Shown here: positions 46,310 to 57,995 of the stretch, in pieces
Layout of the letters: each line of letters opens with the position of its first letter
Numbering within the stretch: the first letter of the stretch is position 1
Source: Druceiella hillmani
Lineage: Eukaryota; Arthropoda; Insecta; Lepidoptera; Hepialidae
Direction of reading: 5' to 3'
Assembly: GCA_039881145.1 (NCBI GenBank)
Contig: JAYKKI010000095.1
Location: 4,949,501 to 5,013,500 of the forward strand
Length of the DNA: 64,000 nt
Notes under the pieces: generated by a model
The model's input: the letters and a program-made list of their open reading frames with translations, nothing else
Database searches by the model: none
Told to the model about the DNA's origin: nothing
Position numbers and translations under genes: made by a program

Positions 46310-46570
46310 AAATTGGTAAAAATAAAAAAAGTTAAAATCAGTCGGACCAAACACAGGCCGAGAACAGTCGAAACGCACGAAAAAATTGAGTTTTTGTAGA
46401 AAATTGTTTACAACGATGAAATTTGTTTACAAATAATTATGAAAATAAATAGACTTCTATTCTAATAGTTACTCAATCGATAGAAAAAGAATTAGCAAAG
46501 TCGGTCATGAATTGCGATCTGTAGCGTGTCCTCCTACGCACATAGGACATATGCACAGAGACGCTTGTCA
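46310..46570 (+). repeat. Dispersed repeat family C, copy 2
   Basis: Shares 'gagtttttgtagaaaattg', 'ataattatgaaaat', 'ttctaatagttactcaatcg', 'atagaaaaagaattagcaaa' and 'gtcggtcatgaattgcgatc' with 8515-8650; the downstream half of the family is missing. Confidence 0.6.
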
Positions 46571-47457
46571 TTTTTGGAAGGCGATTTAGATAAATATTTA
46601 ACAATAAATATTTAAATAATATTGAAAATGGGTACTCTTCTTAAATGACCCCTGAACCACAACCCCGACTCCATACTAGCGAACAGATTTAATTACTTAC
46701 ACTGTTACATACGTACTCGCCTATCCGTATCCGTATGTGTGTGTGTATATAAATTAATGTAGGGCTGTCAACAGCGTACAGATAAAGAATGTTCACTATT
46801 ACTACATATCGATCTCGATCGTTGGTGCAATCGCGCCGATAGACGAGTTGACGCTATACGTCAGCAACATAGCTGTTTCTCTTTCCAACCAAGAGCATCG
46901 ATCGAATGACTTTCTCGATAGCACGCTGGTACAGTAAATTTGTACTGGGGCGCACGTCTTTATTATTACCGAATTGTAAAAATGAAATTATGTAAATAAA
47001 TATTTTATACTATACATTTAGTTGAGCGAAAATGATTTGATAATAATAATATTAAGATAGAATTTGAAAAAGGTACTTAGTGTGAATCCTAAAAACGAGA
47101 TAAAATTTTAATAAAAATCAATTTTGTTCAGTTACAAATGTGATTTACTGGAATGAGGTCTTCGTTGTAATTTTGACTCTTAATAAACCATATCTATGGC
47201 AGACACTGCAAGGATACGTTTTTCAACCACTTCGTGTTCAAACAAAACATTAACTTTTAAATACAGTTTGTATTTTAAAACTGCTCAGTGACATGTTTGT
47301 AGACATAAAATTATAGATACTAACCAAATAAATTGGTGATACAAAACAAAATTATTTACAACAAACAAAAAAAGGGAGTCAATACAATCTCCTATGCTTA
47401 CTGATTTTATAGCTTTCTAAGAAATCGTACACAGCGCAATAACGGACCGTTATATTG

Positions 47458-47458
<1 letters not shown>
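46571..47458. other. No recognised gene
   Basis: A GC-richer patch at 46800-46960 ('caatcgcgccgatagacgag', 'ttgacgctatacgtcagc') may be part of a repeat that I cannot name. The rest is AT-rich. Confidence 0.35.

Positions 47459-47495
<37 letters not shown>
47459..47495. repeat. (TA)n microsatellite
   Basis: Pure TA, about 37 bp. Confidence 0.95.
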
Positions 47496-47497
<2 letters not shown>

Positions 47498-47627
47498 CAT
47501 AATGAATTATTTATAATACATTAGTTAAACTCAACCAAACATCGCAAATTCAAACAAATTACAAGCGGCAACCTGTCATCGCGTACTCTTGATCGTACTC
47601 GTTATCTGCGGGTGACTTTAAATTGGC

Positions 47628-47638
47628 GGGGGGGGGGG
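47628..47638. repeat. Poly-G run
   Basis: Eleven consecutive G on the plus strand, rare in this AT-rich DNA. Confidence 0.9.
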
Positions 47639-47685
47639 TGAGTGTCCCTCCTGTACGCTCTAATAGTTAATATTCTTTGCCTGAA

Positions 47686-48535
47686 GGGCATTGCAGTCTA
47701 ATTGATATTGTACAATAATATTGACCGTCTGTAGAACGTATTAAAATATTGCCCAATATATTGAGTCAATCAAAAAGAGTTCGATTTGATTGTGCAATCT
47801 GGCAAATATTGCATCGTCTGTGGACTATATTGCGTAATATTGGTTCATTTCTGTTTTGACAGTTGTGCAGTAAACATCAAAATGTGTCTGTGGGAACTTT
47901 ATACAGAGTTCTGTGCAAATTTATTCTTCGCCATATAGAACGATGCAGCAGAACTATGTTTATTAAGACCATGAAGAAATAATTATTATAGTTCACTTAC
48001 TTAAAACATAATCCTTCAAGCTGTTTAGATATATAGCTCTGCAACTTTCGAGGACATTATGCCTTATGGACTGTGGAAAAATAGCACTTTCAAATTTTAA
48101 CTCTTCAAGAGTATTTCCAGGATCCAGATTACGTAACTGATAAACGATGACTTCGAGACATAGCATCTTGCATTGCAGTCTACCATTTTTCAATTTCAGG
48201 TGTAACCATTCTCAAAATACATCGAATAATGTGCTGTCAAGTCGCAGAAAGTTTTGAAAATCGATTCGTTCAGTTGTTCTTAGATTTATTTCATGAGTAT
48301 ACTCATTTCTTTTTGAAGCCATTCCTTCTTCCTTCTGCGCTTCTTTAGCTCCTTTTTTTGTTATAATTAATAATGCAATGGATAAACAAATTGCTTTCTT
48401 TTTATTCCGCATGTTGACTACATAAGTGCTAACCATGGACTAAACATATTGCAAAATAAATTGCAGTGTGTAAGTTGGACCAGCAAAATTATTGTGCAAT
48501 AAATTGACGATAATATTGACTGTCTTGGCGCCACT
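47686..48535 (-). mobile_element. PIF/Harbinger element, internally deleted
   Basis: About 850 bp bounded by diverged inverted ends: left contains 'attgtacaataatattgacc' (about 47708-47727), right contains, reversed, 'attgcacaataattttgctg'. Between them on the minus strand lies only the N-terminal part of a Harbinger transposase. The usual 3-bp target duplication could not be read because the exact ends are blurred. Confidence 0.65.
47993..48436 (-). pseudogene. Harbinger-type transposase, N-terminal fragment
   Basis: Two consecutive minus-strand frames (48436-48212, then 48193-47993) carry the Harbinger N-terminal signature: RNEYTHEINL, then DFQNFLRLDSTLFD, then, after a stop and shift, an ELKFESAIFPQSI stretch and ESCRAIYLNSLKDYV. 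Family members read ...FLRMxxxxFxxLLxxV..., then a FRISxxTISxxVxExCxAIYxxLKxxYL block before the DDE nuclease. Residues between the blocks are partly lost by deletion and the whole nuclease domain is absent, so it is inactive. It sits inside matching inverted ends. Confidence 0.8.
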
Positions 48536-48761
48536 CTAGAGGAAGATATCTTTTCAATATTCTTATATTACTTGTAAACTATACCGAATCTTTACTTATA
48601 TCGTCAAAATACAAGGCTGTCGCGATGGTCGATAATAAAACACATCCGCAGTATGTGTAATTAATACGGCACGTTTTGACTTCCTCCAATTAAATCATTA
48701 TTGTTCACTACCCATACAAGCTGGAAATATATTTCACACGTTTTATAAATATTTGTATAAG

Positions 48762-49143
48762 TTGGAACGTCTTCACAATTTATTCATCAGCTACATCTTC
48801 GGCCTCAGAAAATATGATCATATTTCTTAATACAAGTCACTTCTCAGATGGCTGAAGATCTGTGATCGACACCAACTTCACATACACTTCTTTTTAATAT
48901 ATTAAAAAATCCTCAGAGCCCAAATTATCTTACTGGCAAATTTAAAGATTTGTCTCCTCACGGCCTTGGGCTACGATCTGAAAGTTCACTCACCCTACTT
49001 ATTCCTAAAGATACTTCTACCACTTACGAAAAATCCTTCATTGTCCAAGCAGCAACAATTTGGAGTCACCTGGATCCTAACATTAGGAAAATCACATCCC
49101 TAAATATTTTCAAAGATCGAGTGAAAAAGTCCTGCCTCTCCTG
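48762..49143 (+). pseudogene. Non-LTR retrotransposon reverse transcriptase, C-terminal end
   Basis: Plus-strand frames read LERLHNLFISYIFGLRKYDH, then, after a stop, LLRWLKICDRHQLHIHFFL, then in a shifted frame ILKNPQSPNYLTGKFKDLS, a TYEKSFIVQAATIWSHLDP stretch and IRKITSLNIFKDRVKKSCLS before TGA near 49143. This is the standard C-terminus of Jockey/CR1-type LINE polymerases (R...R.....LP...R......L.....N....P.YL... RS...L..P......Y..SF...A..LWN.LP..IR...S...FK...K..L). The catalytic domain is missing: a 5'-truncated insertion with later mutations. Confidence 0.85.
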
Positions 49144-49415
49144 AAACCTTTTTCTTTGTGCCCTTGTCCTTTCCTCTCTTTTCCATCCCAAATCATGTTA
49201 ATAGTTTGTATTATTATATTTTTACATTTTTAAAATTTTTTTTGTCTAATGTACTTCAAAGAATTTTCGTTGTAAAATCTCTTACAGTCTACCAACTTAA
49301 TTTCAACACCAATTGTTACAGTTCACTAGAAGAGATTGCGCATGTTGTAATAAGTCTGCCATACGTACTATGCATAAAAGGTGATAAATAAATATATAAA
49401 ATAAATAAATCAATC
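49144..49415 (+). mobile_element. 3' UTR and tail of the LINE
   Basis: A pyrimidine-rich 3' UTR follows the LINE stop and ends in a tail of 'ataaata' units (49384-49413), the usual microsatellite-like tail of such elements. Confidence 0.6.
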
Positions 49416-50273
49416 AAGATATTATAAGCAATTTGCCAGAGAAAGCTTTAGACGAAGAGAACAGTTCGTTTTTTGGATGACAAAGTAAAAAACAAACAAA
49501 TATACCAAACATTTCTCATTTTTAGATTAGTATTCTTTTATCAGGAAATAACATTCATATATCTAACATTTTGAGTAACCATTTGAAATCTTGGTTTCTT
49601 GAAGGTGTAACTAGATAACGGTACCAAGTCTCTTCTTTAAACATTGTACCTTCTAAAATATAGAAACTTTCTCGACTTAGCAACATTTAAAATGCGGTTT
49701 ATGTATATAGTGCATTTATGAATCCACAATGCAGGTTTCAGCACAAAACGCGTCACAATTCCACATTATTCTATCCTTACACTTTCGATACAAAATCACT
49801 AATCTCACAATGTTATTTGACATAATCACTAATCAAAAAACTATATGCCGCTATTAGCAACGCAAAACACTGATACCTGATAATGTAGCAACTCCAAGTC
49901 ATCGACCTATGCCTTAGATATATTCTCCGAATATTCAGGCCCAAGAAGACAGTACGATGAACTATAGACCAATCGAGCATCAAATGAAACGTCCCAAGTC
50001 ACCGTAAGCTCCGAAGGTTTTTGTCCTTGTTTCTAAACTTGTTTCAGACCGGAAGCTTCAAGATAAGAGGCAGGGCGGCTGTAAAAAACAGACTTGGCAG
50101 TGGAACTTGCTGGCAGAAATGAGGAGTATTGAGAAAATCTGAGAGTTAAAAACGTAAATGTGTGATAAAGAAAGTATCATGAACGCTTTGTGCCTTCGAC
50201 ATCCAATACTGAAATCTCGGAATGCCGAAATAGCGGAGTCCCGACTACTTTTAAAATCGTTTTAGTATCGAAT
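49416..50273. other. No recognised gene
   Basis: Moderately less AT-rich sequence at 49860-50240 has no domain, repeat or splice signals that I can defend. Confidence 0.35.
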
Positions 50274-50560
50274 TTACATTTTCGTAATCCCAATACACAT
50301 ATTGGGATTGGGAGTAGTAAATACATACAATAAACGATCGATTATTATTCGTATTTGCCGTTGCCATGAGTCAAGGTCACGTTGCGGTACAGGTCGTAGT
50401 CCCCACCTCGATTTGAAAGCATTTATCCGTCCGTTTAAATAGACGTGGGGACAATGGTCATGTTTAATGTCTAGTGCAATAGGTTGGTGGAACTCGCAGG
50501 TAACGTACCAACATATCACCCGCCGCGTGCATTTACATATGATAAATGTTTGTGTCTGTT
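50274..50560. promoter_or_regulatory. GC-richer block with an FTZ-F1/ERR-type site
   Basis: Contains TCAAGGTCA (50371-50379), a perfect extended monomer site for orphan nuclear receptors such as FTZ-F1, together with 'gtccgtttaaatagacgtgg' and 'cacccgccgcgtgcattta'. A 122-codon minus-strand frame (50274-50642) covers the block but has no recognisable domain. I read the block as possible regulatory DNA and the frame as incidental. Confidence 0.35.
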
Positions 50561-51114
50561 TCGTATTTATTTTAAAAAATAGGGCAGTGTGTACATAAGA
50601 TATATCGAAAATATAGGTTAATAAAAACCAGCAGTAAACCAAATTATAAAAAATGAGCGAATTATGAGCTTTTAAAGATAGTGGTAGGGATAGAGTGGGG
50701 ATATCCTATGTCACATTCGCTCTCATAATATACAATGAATCTTGTTAAAAATAATATCACAAATCAGTATTGTCGTCCCTGTCTATACATTAAGTTTAAC
50801 TCTTTAGAACTTCACCAATTTGTAAGATTTGTGAAATATTTTTTTCGCTCCTCGTCAGCTTGCTAAGTAGTAACACGTCAAAGGCATATTGGAAATAAAG
50901 AAGGAAAGACCAATTAATTTGACTCTGATCTTATGACACAGGAAACGATAAGAACATTCAATAAAATTGTCGAATTAATTAGAAGGTATAAATATATTTT
51001 CAGTTCACACTTTTTACTAGAATTATTTTCAAGAAGTTTATTTTCTGAAAGTATATTTCACATATTTGAAAAATAAATACTCGTAGATACAGTAATACGT
51101 AAAGCAGACGACCG

Positions 51115-51300
51115 ACTTTTGGACGTGATTATTCGGGGGCCGACAACTGCCGACTTTCAAAGTCGGTTTCCGACTTTCCCTTGAATCAACGTATATCTAA
51201 AGAGTTGCACACCGCGCCGATTAAATGTTTTCCGTCCCCGTCAGCGCGTGGCCATTCGTATGTTCTATCTTTTTCTTCTTCGGCACATTTTCACTCGTAA
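51115..51300. other. Unassigned GC-richer segment with short hairpin
   Basis: Has 'ccgactttcaaagtcgg' (51149-51165), a 17-nt palindromic word, then a further 'ccgactttc', and GC-rich text to 51300. It could be the end of an unrecognised MITE or a regulatory stretch. Confidence 0.3.
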
Positions 51301-52719
51301 CTTTCGGATCAGTGAGAATCGGCTAGATTCTGCTTAAAGTATTAAATATCATATGTGCTCCGATAGTATAGAAAAGATTATTGATGGTCGTTTGTAAACA
51401 ATATTGCACGCAAGCAATCACCATTGCAGGCAGACATTTTACTAAGTAGAGACGTTATGCTCTCCTAAAACTAAAAAAAGTTGCTCAAGGTGATAATGAA
51501 AAGTTAGAGAGTCAAATGAAGCACTTATATAATACAAAGCAATTGCTGGTCTTTTAAGGACGAGTTTTAGAGAGCAAGTAATTTATCTATTTAATTTAAA
51601 GTCGTTGTTTATAGGAAGGTGCTAGTACATGTGCGTACTGGCACCTACCAAAAATAACTAAAGAACGTGGTCATGTAAAAATAACTAAAAGACGTGGTCA
51701 TGAAAACTATCGAGAGTCATAAGTATTAAAATCACTTTAAACGTTATTCGAATTTCATCAATTTTATTAATCTTCATGTATGCCAGTCTGAGATAATTGC
51801 ATAACATAACCTTAATTTTACTCGTCAGTCACCTGCTCTTCCACTTTAAGTACAGTATACAAAACCGTGACGACCTCGTGTTACCTTTTACAATTTATCT
51901 ATCCATGTTGAGTAGTTTAATAGTATCATTTAACTTATAGTTCATTGAAAGGTCATTCGTTTAGATGGTACTTTAACAAAATGAATCATTGGCGCGTTCA
52001 GGGCACTTAACATTTTTAAATTGGATTTGCATAGCATTCTTATTGTCTTATACAGATTTTTGAAAACACTAAGAACACTTGCACACGAGTGTTTTTATTC
52101 TCATTTTATATTGACATGCCTTTATTAACATTTACCACGACTTCGCCCGCGACAAACCAATTTTATAATTTTGATTGATAACGTTCTCTCGAGTACCACA
52201 AGACGAAGTACATTAATCACTTCGGTTCATATTTCACTTCGCCTGACGAAGAAACCTGTTTAACCGTTAAGTAGTATTAATTTATCCCAATATAGAGATG
52301 ATGGTTAATTGGTGTAGTATTTTTTTTCGGATGCCTTTAAAAAATGAATGCCAAAATCATATATGAACCTTTTTTATTTGGTGTTTTATTATGGATAAAT
52401 AATTTATTTTTATATGTAAATGAATATTGTTGAAGTTATACTTCTTTAGGCGCGTTAAGAAAAATTTATACGAGTGAAATTATACGATTAGCGCATACGC
52501 ACGCATGATTCTGCAAAAATCAACAGGATGAAGTTGCTAACTAAAGATATATTTACATGCGTATGGTGACTGATAATATATTCATGATAGTTATTTAGTA
52601 ATTGAAATTTAATGTTGATCCATATAAGAAAAAACATTTATTTATTGTGAATATCTGTGATAGAAATAGTGCTTATAAGTTTTTTAAAATATATTTTAAG
52701 CGTAGTTATTTAAGTAAGA
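51301..52719. other. AT-rich, nothing recognised
   Basis: A short duplication 'aaaataactaaa.gacgtggtcatg' occurs at 51651-51703. No gene is seen. Confidence 0.4.
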
Positions 52720-52865
52720 TTCGGTACGGATTTGCATTATAAATTATAACTTATTACTTTATAATTTATTAAATATTTAAAATTAATAAATTCAATAAAT
52801 TTTCGACATATGTTATTTATTTTTATTATCAAACTTTATTTAGATTTTTTAGTAAATTTAACAAT
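52720..52865 (+). repeat. AT-rich dispersed repeat family F, copy 2
   Basis: Diverged match to 27885-28095 and 53230-53370: 'ttcggtacgga', 'attataaattataa', 'ttaaatatttaaaattaat', 'aaactttatttagat.ttttagtaaatt'. Confidence 0.5.
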
Positions 52866-53229
52866 CCATTATACTCAGTTAAATTTTTAAAATAATTAAA
52901 ATTGATTTTTCTTTTAATTTACAATTTAATTTTGAAATTAATTAACCTAATTTAATAAAAAAATAAATTGAAATAATACGAGAAAAAAATTTATTTAAAT
53001 GTTTTCTTGTTGCGATAATGATTAACCTTAAATTTCATTTTACATTTTTATCTTAAAATAATTGAAGTAAACGAAATTAAAATTTTTATTTCTGAAATAT
53101 TAAAATTAAATTTAAGATTATATTAAAACTCAATTTACCTAAATCTACTCAATAAACCCCTTTAATAAAACATTTAAATCAATAATAATATTCATTATTA
53201 TTATTTATAAGTGTATTTCTCTAAGTTAA

Positions 53230-53370
53230 GTTAAGTTTCGGTATGTATTTATTTCCATTATAAATTATAAATTATTACTTTATTATTTATTAAATACTTA
53301 AAACTAATCAATTACAATAATATTTTCATTGTTAATTAAACTTTATTTAGATTATTTTAGTAAATTCACC
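53230..53370 (+). repeat. AT-rich dispersed repeat family F, copy 3
   Basis: Close match to copy 1: 'tttcggtatgtatttatttc', 'cattataaattataaattat', 'tattaaatacttaaaact', 'ttaattaaactttatttaga'. Confidence 0.6.
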
Positions 53371-53434
53371 AATTCACTTCATACTTTTCAATTTTTAAAA
53401 ATTATTTATTTGATGGAATTTAGTTTAAATCAGC

Positions 53435-53958
53435 CGTATTTATAATCACGATCCAGGCCTTTTATTAGTTTATTTCCATTAATTATTTGAGTGCTAAATA
53501 AAGATATTCCTCTATTATGCCAAAGAAGTATAACTTCTAATGCGTGTACATAAGTACGCGCACAATTTGTTTATTTTAAAAATTTTCTGAGTTGTAATTT
53601 AAAATTAATGTTTCATTTATAATCACGCTATAGTCCTTTTATTAGTTTATTTCCATTAATTATTTGAGTGCTAAATAAAGTTATTCCTCTATTATGCCAA
53701 AGAAGTATAACTTCTAATGCGTGTACATAAGTACGCGCACAATTTGTTTATTTTCAAAATTTTCTGAGTTGTAATTTAAAATTAATGTTTCATTTATAAT
53801 CACGCTATAGTCCTTTTATTAGTTTATTTCCATTAATTATTTGAGTGCTAAATAAAGTTATTCCTCTATTATGCCAAAGAAGTATAACTTCTAATGCGCA
53901 CAATTTCTTTATTTTCAAAATTTTCCGAGTTGTAATTTAAAATTAATGTTTCATTATA
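53435..53958. repeat. Tandem triplication, about 178-bp unit
   Basis: Three direct copies start near 53436, 53614 and 53791. Copies are almost identical over 'cttttattagtttatttcca', 'ttatgccaaagaagtataac' and 'aagtacgcgcacaatt'. The third lacks about 14 bp (gtgtacataagtac). High identity implies a recent event. Confidence 0.93.
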
Positions 53959-54639
53959 GCGAAAAGAAAACTACTTTGAATGATAAATTTTATATCTATT
54001 ATATAATTTTTATTTCATAAAATAATTTATTATCCCATTACTTTTAAATTTTTGCCTCTACACTCACGTATGTGTTACAATTTAAAATTGACATTTTGGA
54101 GATTATCGAATAACATTACGTAAATAATATACAGGGAAAATTAAGCATTAGAGCATGTTAACATTAACATTTGGCCTTGACAACTGTTTACTATTAAAAT
54201 AAAATTGGATAATATTAAAAATAAGATCTAATTATGTAATAATATTAAAAAATATATTATGTTGTTCATATGTTTTATTTTGTTGTTATTTGTGATATGT
54301 TTATATTTGGTTTTGTATCGTTTTTATTTTTAATCAATAATTTAATTAAATTCTTAATGTTTTTAGTAGCACCATCTATTGAGAAGGAAAAAAAATATTA
54401 GTTGTAATTTTAGCAACAATTATGTTTTTTCTGGTTATATTTCTCTACGTTCTTTCTTAGGTAATTTTAATCCATAGTTAGTCTGTAATACGGTCTATAG
54501 TTGTATAAAATTGGGAACGAATACCTGGTTGAACAAGTTGTCAATAAGTAGGTAAGAAAAACACATACTTTGCAAAAGGTAATACTAGGTAACAAAAAAC
54601 ATATTTTCGCAATAATGCGCCATCTATTGAAATGTTGTA

Positions 54640-54835
54640 GTATTAAATTTTAATGGCTGGATGAGAAATACGGAGCTTTATGCCACAGAAATTATGCTAT
54701 TTCTTGAATTAGAAATTAGCCCGTATATTTAATTGAATCATAAACTATATTTATACCGAATTTCGTGAAAATTTGTTTAGCCGTTTAGGCATGATATAGC
54801 AACAAACATCCAAACACATTTTACGTGGATTAGAA
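54640..54835 (+). repeat. LINE 3' region fragment
   Basis: Has 'attaaattttaatggctgg', 'taccgaatttcgtgaaaatt', 'tgtttagccgttta', 'atagcaacaaacatccaaac' and 'attttacg', the standard order of words before the end of many insect LINEs (aatttcatgaaaat, ggttcagccgttt, taacaaacatccaaac). No coding part. Confidence 0.5.
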
Positions 54836-56469
54836 TACCACGCTGGCTAGGGTTCGGGTAATGGCCTATGGTAGGTTATTTTGTAACACAAACTATACGC
54901 ATGCCTTTGTTAGCACAGTTTTGCATATATGATATAAGTTTAGGATTAATAAAGATCAGAATAAAGGATATTTTTCTATATCTGAAACTAATTATGACTA
55001 TTTTACGATGTACTTAAATAAAAAACTTAGTTTTTTTGGTTTTTTAATAAATCGAAGTGGTATTAGAGGTGAAGTAATAATAACTTAAAACTTCTAAGTT
55101 ATTAATTTATACATAAACCCTCACTTGCATAACACGTCCATTAGAATCTGACATAAAAAGCAATTTAATGTGTAAAACAAAGGAAATAAATTTCATTTCG
55201 AAATATGTAAATTATTACACAGGGTTAGTTGACGAGCCGGAAAGTGACATAAGTTGCTTTTTATCTCCAGAAACCGTATTTTTTCAGGAAAATTCTAATT
55301 TGAAACTGAGAAAATACATAAACAGAATAACGAAACAACGTATCAACAGAACAAAGAATCGACGTCATTTTTGAAACGCTGCATACGCAATATAAACGAG
55401 TTTATATTAAAGAGTTATGAAAATAAACATTAAATATTTAGTTTTCCTTATTCATTATAGATGGCGCTACTACTTTAATTTGTAACTGTAGGCAGTCGAT
55501 CTGTACCCTGAAGACGCGGTTAAAAGATACTAAAACATAATAATCAATTTGAAACCAAAAATATAATTTAATGTGAACTTAACTTATTAATTCTCATATT
55601 CGGCATAATGTAACAATACAAGTTACGATAAAACGTGTAAATGACTTGCGTTGCTTATGTTTCCGCTTCGTTGTGGGCACGCGCCTTTAGTAAAATAACC
55701 TTGACCGAGTATTCTTTGTTGCAACGCCCATGTTGCAATTATAAACCTCCGCTTCCTATTTACTATATTAATTATTCATTCGCTTAATTCATTGTAAGCG
55801 TTCCTAACGTAATTCATTCACGTTACAGCAGTGTAATTAGTTGGCACAATTATAACTGTATATCCAGCAAATTGATTTCTACCGTATGGTCGAGTTAGTG
55901 GTAAAAGTTACCTAGTGTTGTCTATAAAATTTTTCGGAGAGTAATTAAACATTATGGTAATATAAATCGGAATAAAATATGACGTTTTGTTAATAACTAT
56001 GTTTATTATATACTACATTAACATAATTATTAATTCAGTCAAAAAGTCACAAACATTTTGAAAGACTTAGTTTAACTTTAGTAGACACCACTTGGTAATT
56101 TTGTCCATTTAAATCATTATACGACAAACAGTTACAAGTTTAACAGTTATAAAAACTGTTTGCCGTACGGTGGAGTAGAAAATAGAAATTAGATTTTGGC
56201 TTAAACTTTTCACATTTCCTCTATGTTTAAGCTAGAAAAAAATTATTTCGAAAATACTAGCAGTTATTTATTACCGTATATTTCATAATAATAAATTATT
56301 AACAATAAAATAAAACAATTATAGTATGTTTATATTTTTATTATTTATGATGAACGTTAACTGTGTCATAATGTTCATCGAACCTTGAAAAAATGTTTAA
56401 AATTAAATTTGTTTATGAATTATTTATTTAGCACTAATTTATTTACCTATATGTTTCTTGAAAAATCTA

Positions 56470-56470
<1 letters not shown>
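54836..56470. other. No recognised gene; small GC-richer block at 55650-55800
   Basis: Mostly AT-rich. The block 'ttccgcttcgttgtgggcac', 'gcgcctttagtaaaataacc', 'ttgttgcaacgcccatgttg' (55650-55745) has an inverted gttgcaac/gttgcaa pair and no TE signature; it may be regulatory. The 68-codon frame at 55168-55374 has no recognisable domain. Confidence 0.3.

Positions 56471-56471
<1 letters not shown>

Positions 56472-56524
<53 letters not shown>
56472..56524. repeat. (TA)n microsatellite
   Basis: About 53 bp of pure TA; frames across it on both strands are artefacts. Confidence 0.97.
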
Positions 56525-56526
<2 letters not shown>

Positions 56527-56739
56527 CACCACACGTGGTTGTTAAGTATTTGACGAATGCACGTTTCATTACGAAAGTTGAAAAAGGAAAGAGTAATGTT
56601 AAAAATCGTTGGTAACAGCGGAAGTACACACTTTGCTTTTTTCATTGTTTATTTTAATAAATTGTTGTAAGAAATAATTAAAAAGTAAGAAAAATTCAAA
56701 AAGAGTCACTAAAATCTAACAAGAATTACGGTCGATATT

Positions 56740-56975
56740 GTATCATTATGCGTACGTACGTATAAGTCAACAAACGGAGACAAATATCATTTTTCAATAT
56801 TAATTTAGATCATAATGAATATTTAAAAAAATAAAGAAACAGTATCTTTTTTAGAGGAAGACCTCCTCTGTCCCAAAATCTATATTAACTGATAATTACT
56901 TGTAAAATTATAGATATAGTTATTTCTACCACCAAAACTCGAGGCTGGCGTGTTAGACGCTAATAAAGGACACAT
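56740..56975 (+). repeat. Dispersed repeat family C, copy 3
   Basis: Shares 'gcgtacgtacgtata', 'aaacggagacaaat', 'attacttgtaaaatta', 'aaactcgaggctggcg' and 'aataaaggacaca' with 8645-8835. The upstream half, present in the 46310 copy, is missing. Confidence 0.6.
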
Positions 56976-57411
56976 CTGAAGGGTGTGTAATTGTTTAATC
57001 TAGGTAACAAAAATAGTCTTCCTCCTATTTAACAACGTTTATTTTTGAGAACATTGTGTCGTACATTTTGCCATTTAAGTACCACTTCCCATTTAAGAAT
57101 TAATTGCTAATAATATTATAACAACAATTTAATTATAACAATTCTGAATACCAAAATAATTCTCTAACGAAACTATTATTTTAACGAGTAATTTTAATTA
57201 CTGTTTCATGCACAACGGTTAATTTACAAAATTTTACTTCCATTGCTGTCCACATGTATTCACTAAACTCGCCACAATAGAGTATGAACACATAACCTAC
57301 TTACTACATGTTGTGCCTATGTACAAAGTAGCGCTAATTATAATAATGAAATATTAATAAGTGGTGTCCGGCACTCTGAAGCTTTTAATGTATACCACAC
57401 ACTAAATGTAT

Positions 57412-57718
57412 TAAGTCATTTTTACAATTAAATGAAACTACGTGATGTAGTATTATTTCTACTTTCTTTAATTTCTTTACCACGACCTAGGTTTCGTTGT
57501 ATTACAACATCTTCAGGTGGGATATTAGCAAAGATTCTTAAGATTAGCAAAGATCTTTGCTAATATCCCACCTGAAGATGTTGTAATACAACGAAACCTA
57601 GGTCGTGGTAAAGAAATTAAAGAAAGTAGAAATAATACTACATCACGTAGTTTCATTTAATTGTGAATAATGAATTTCTACAAAATTAACGCCAAATATA
57701 TTCAATAAGTCATTTTTA
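57412..57718 (+). mobile_element. Long-hairpin element, copy 2, with target duplication
   Basis: Second copy of the element at 19258-19567, same orientation. Arms (about 57425-57540 and 57550-57667) are almost perfect; the centre differs from copy 1. The non-palindromic tail (57668-57705) matches copy 1 at nearly every position and ends at the same 'ttcaa'. A 13-bp direct repeat (taagtcattttta) lies at 57412-57424 and 57706-57718. The 5' end is a few nucleotides shorter than in copy 1. Confidence 0.87.
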
Positions 57719-57869
57719 ATTTGGATTTACAGTGAAAGTTCCTTAAGAGTAAAATTATAAAAAGTATATAAGACGAATTTTATAGTTATGTGTGAATTTT
57801 TTTACAAATATACTATATAGTTTTTTATAATATCCCGAATGATTTTTTTTGTAAATGGACTAAATATTT

Positions 57870-57995
57870 GTTATAAAATCTGTGAAGCGCGAGTGGAATT
57901 CGCACTATAGACGTTCCGTACACATTTAGGCATTTATAAAAATTTAATGGTACATAATATTCCTTTTAAACTATTTATAAAAATTAAATTTTTTA
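57870..57995 (+). repeat. Dispersed repeat family A, copy 7
   Basis: Plus-strand copy: 'gaagcgcgagtggaattcgc', 'gttccgtacacatttaggca', 'ataaaaatttaatggtacat', 'aaactatttataaaaattaa'. Confidence 0.7.

Noticed and set aside
50274..50642. 122-codon minus-strand frame as a gene
   Set aside because: No domain and no splice or poly(A) evidence; kept only as a block with a possible regulatory site.
56385..56629. Open frames with long Ile-Tyr runs on both strands
   Set aside because: They run through a TA microsatellite; the same holds for frames at 21262-21489, 23237-23422, 33266-33451 and 35048-35251.
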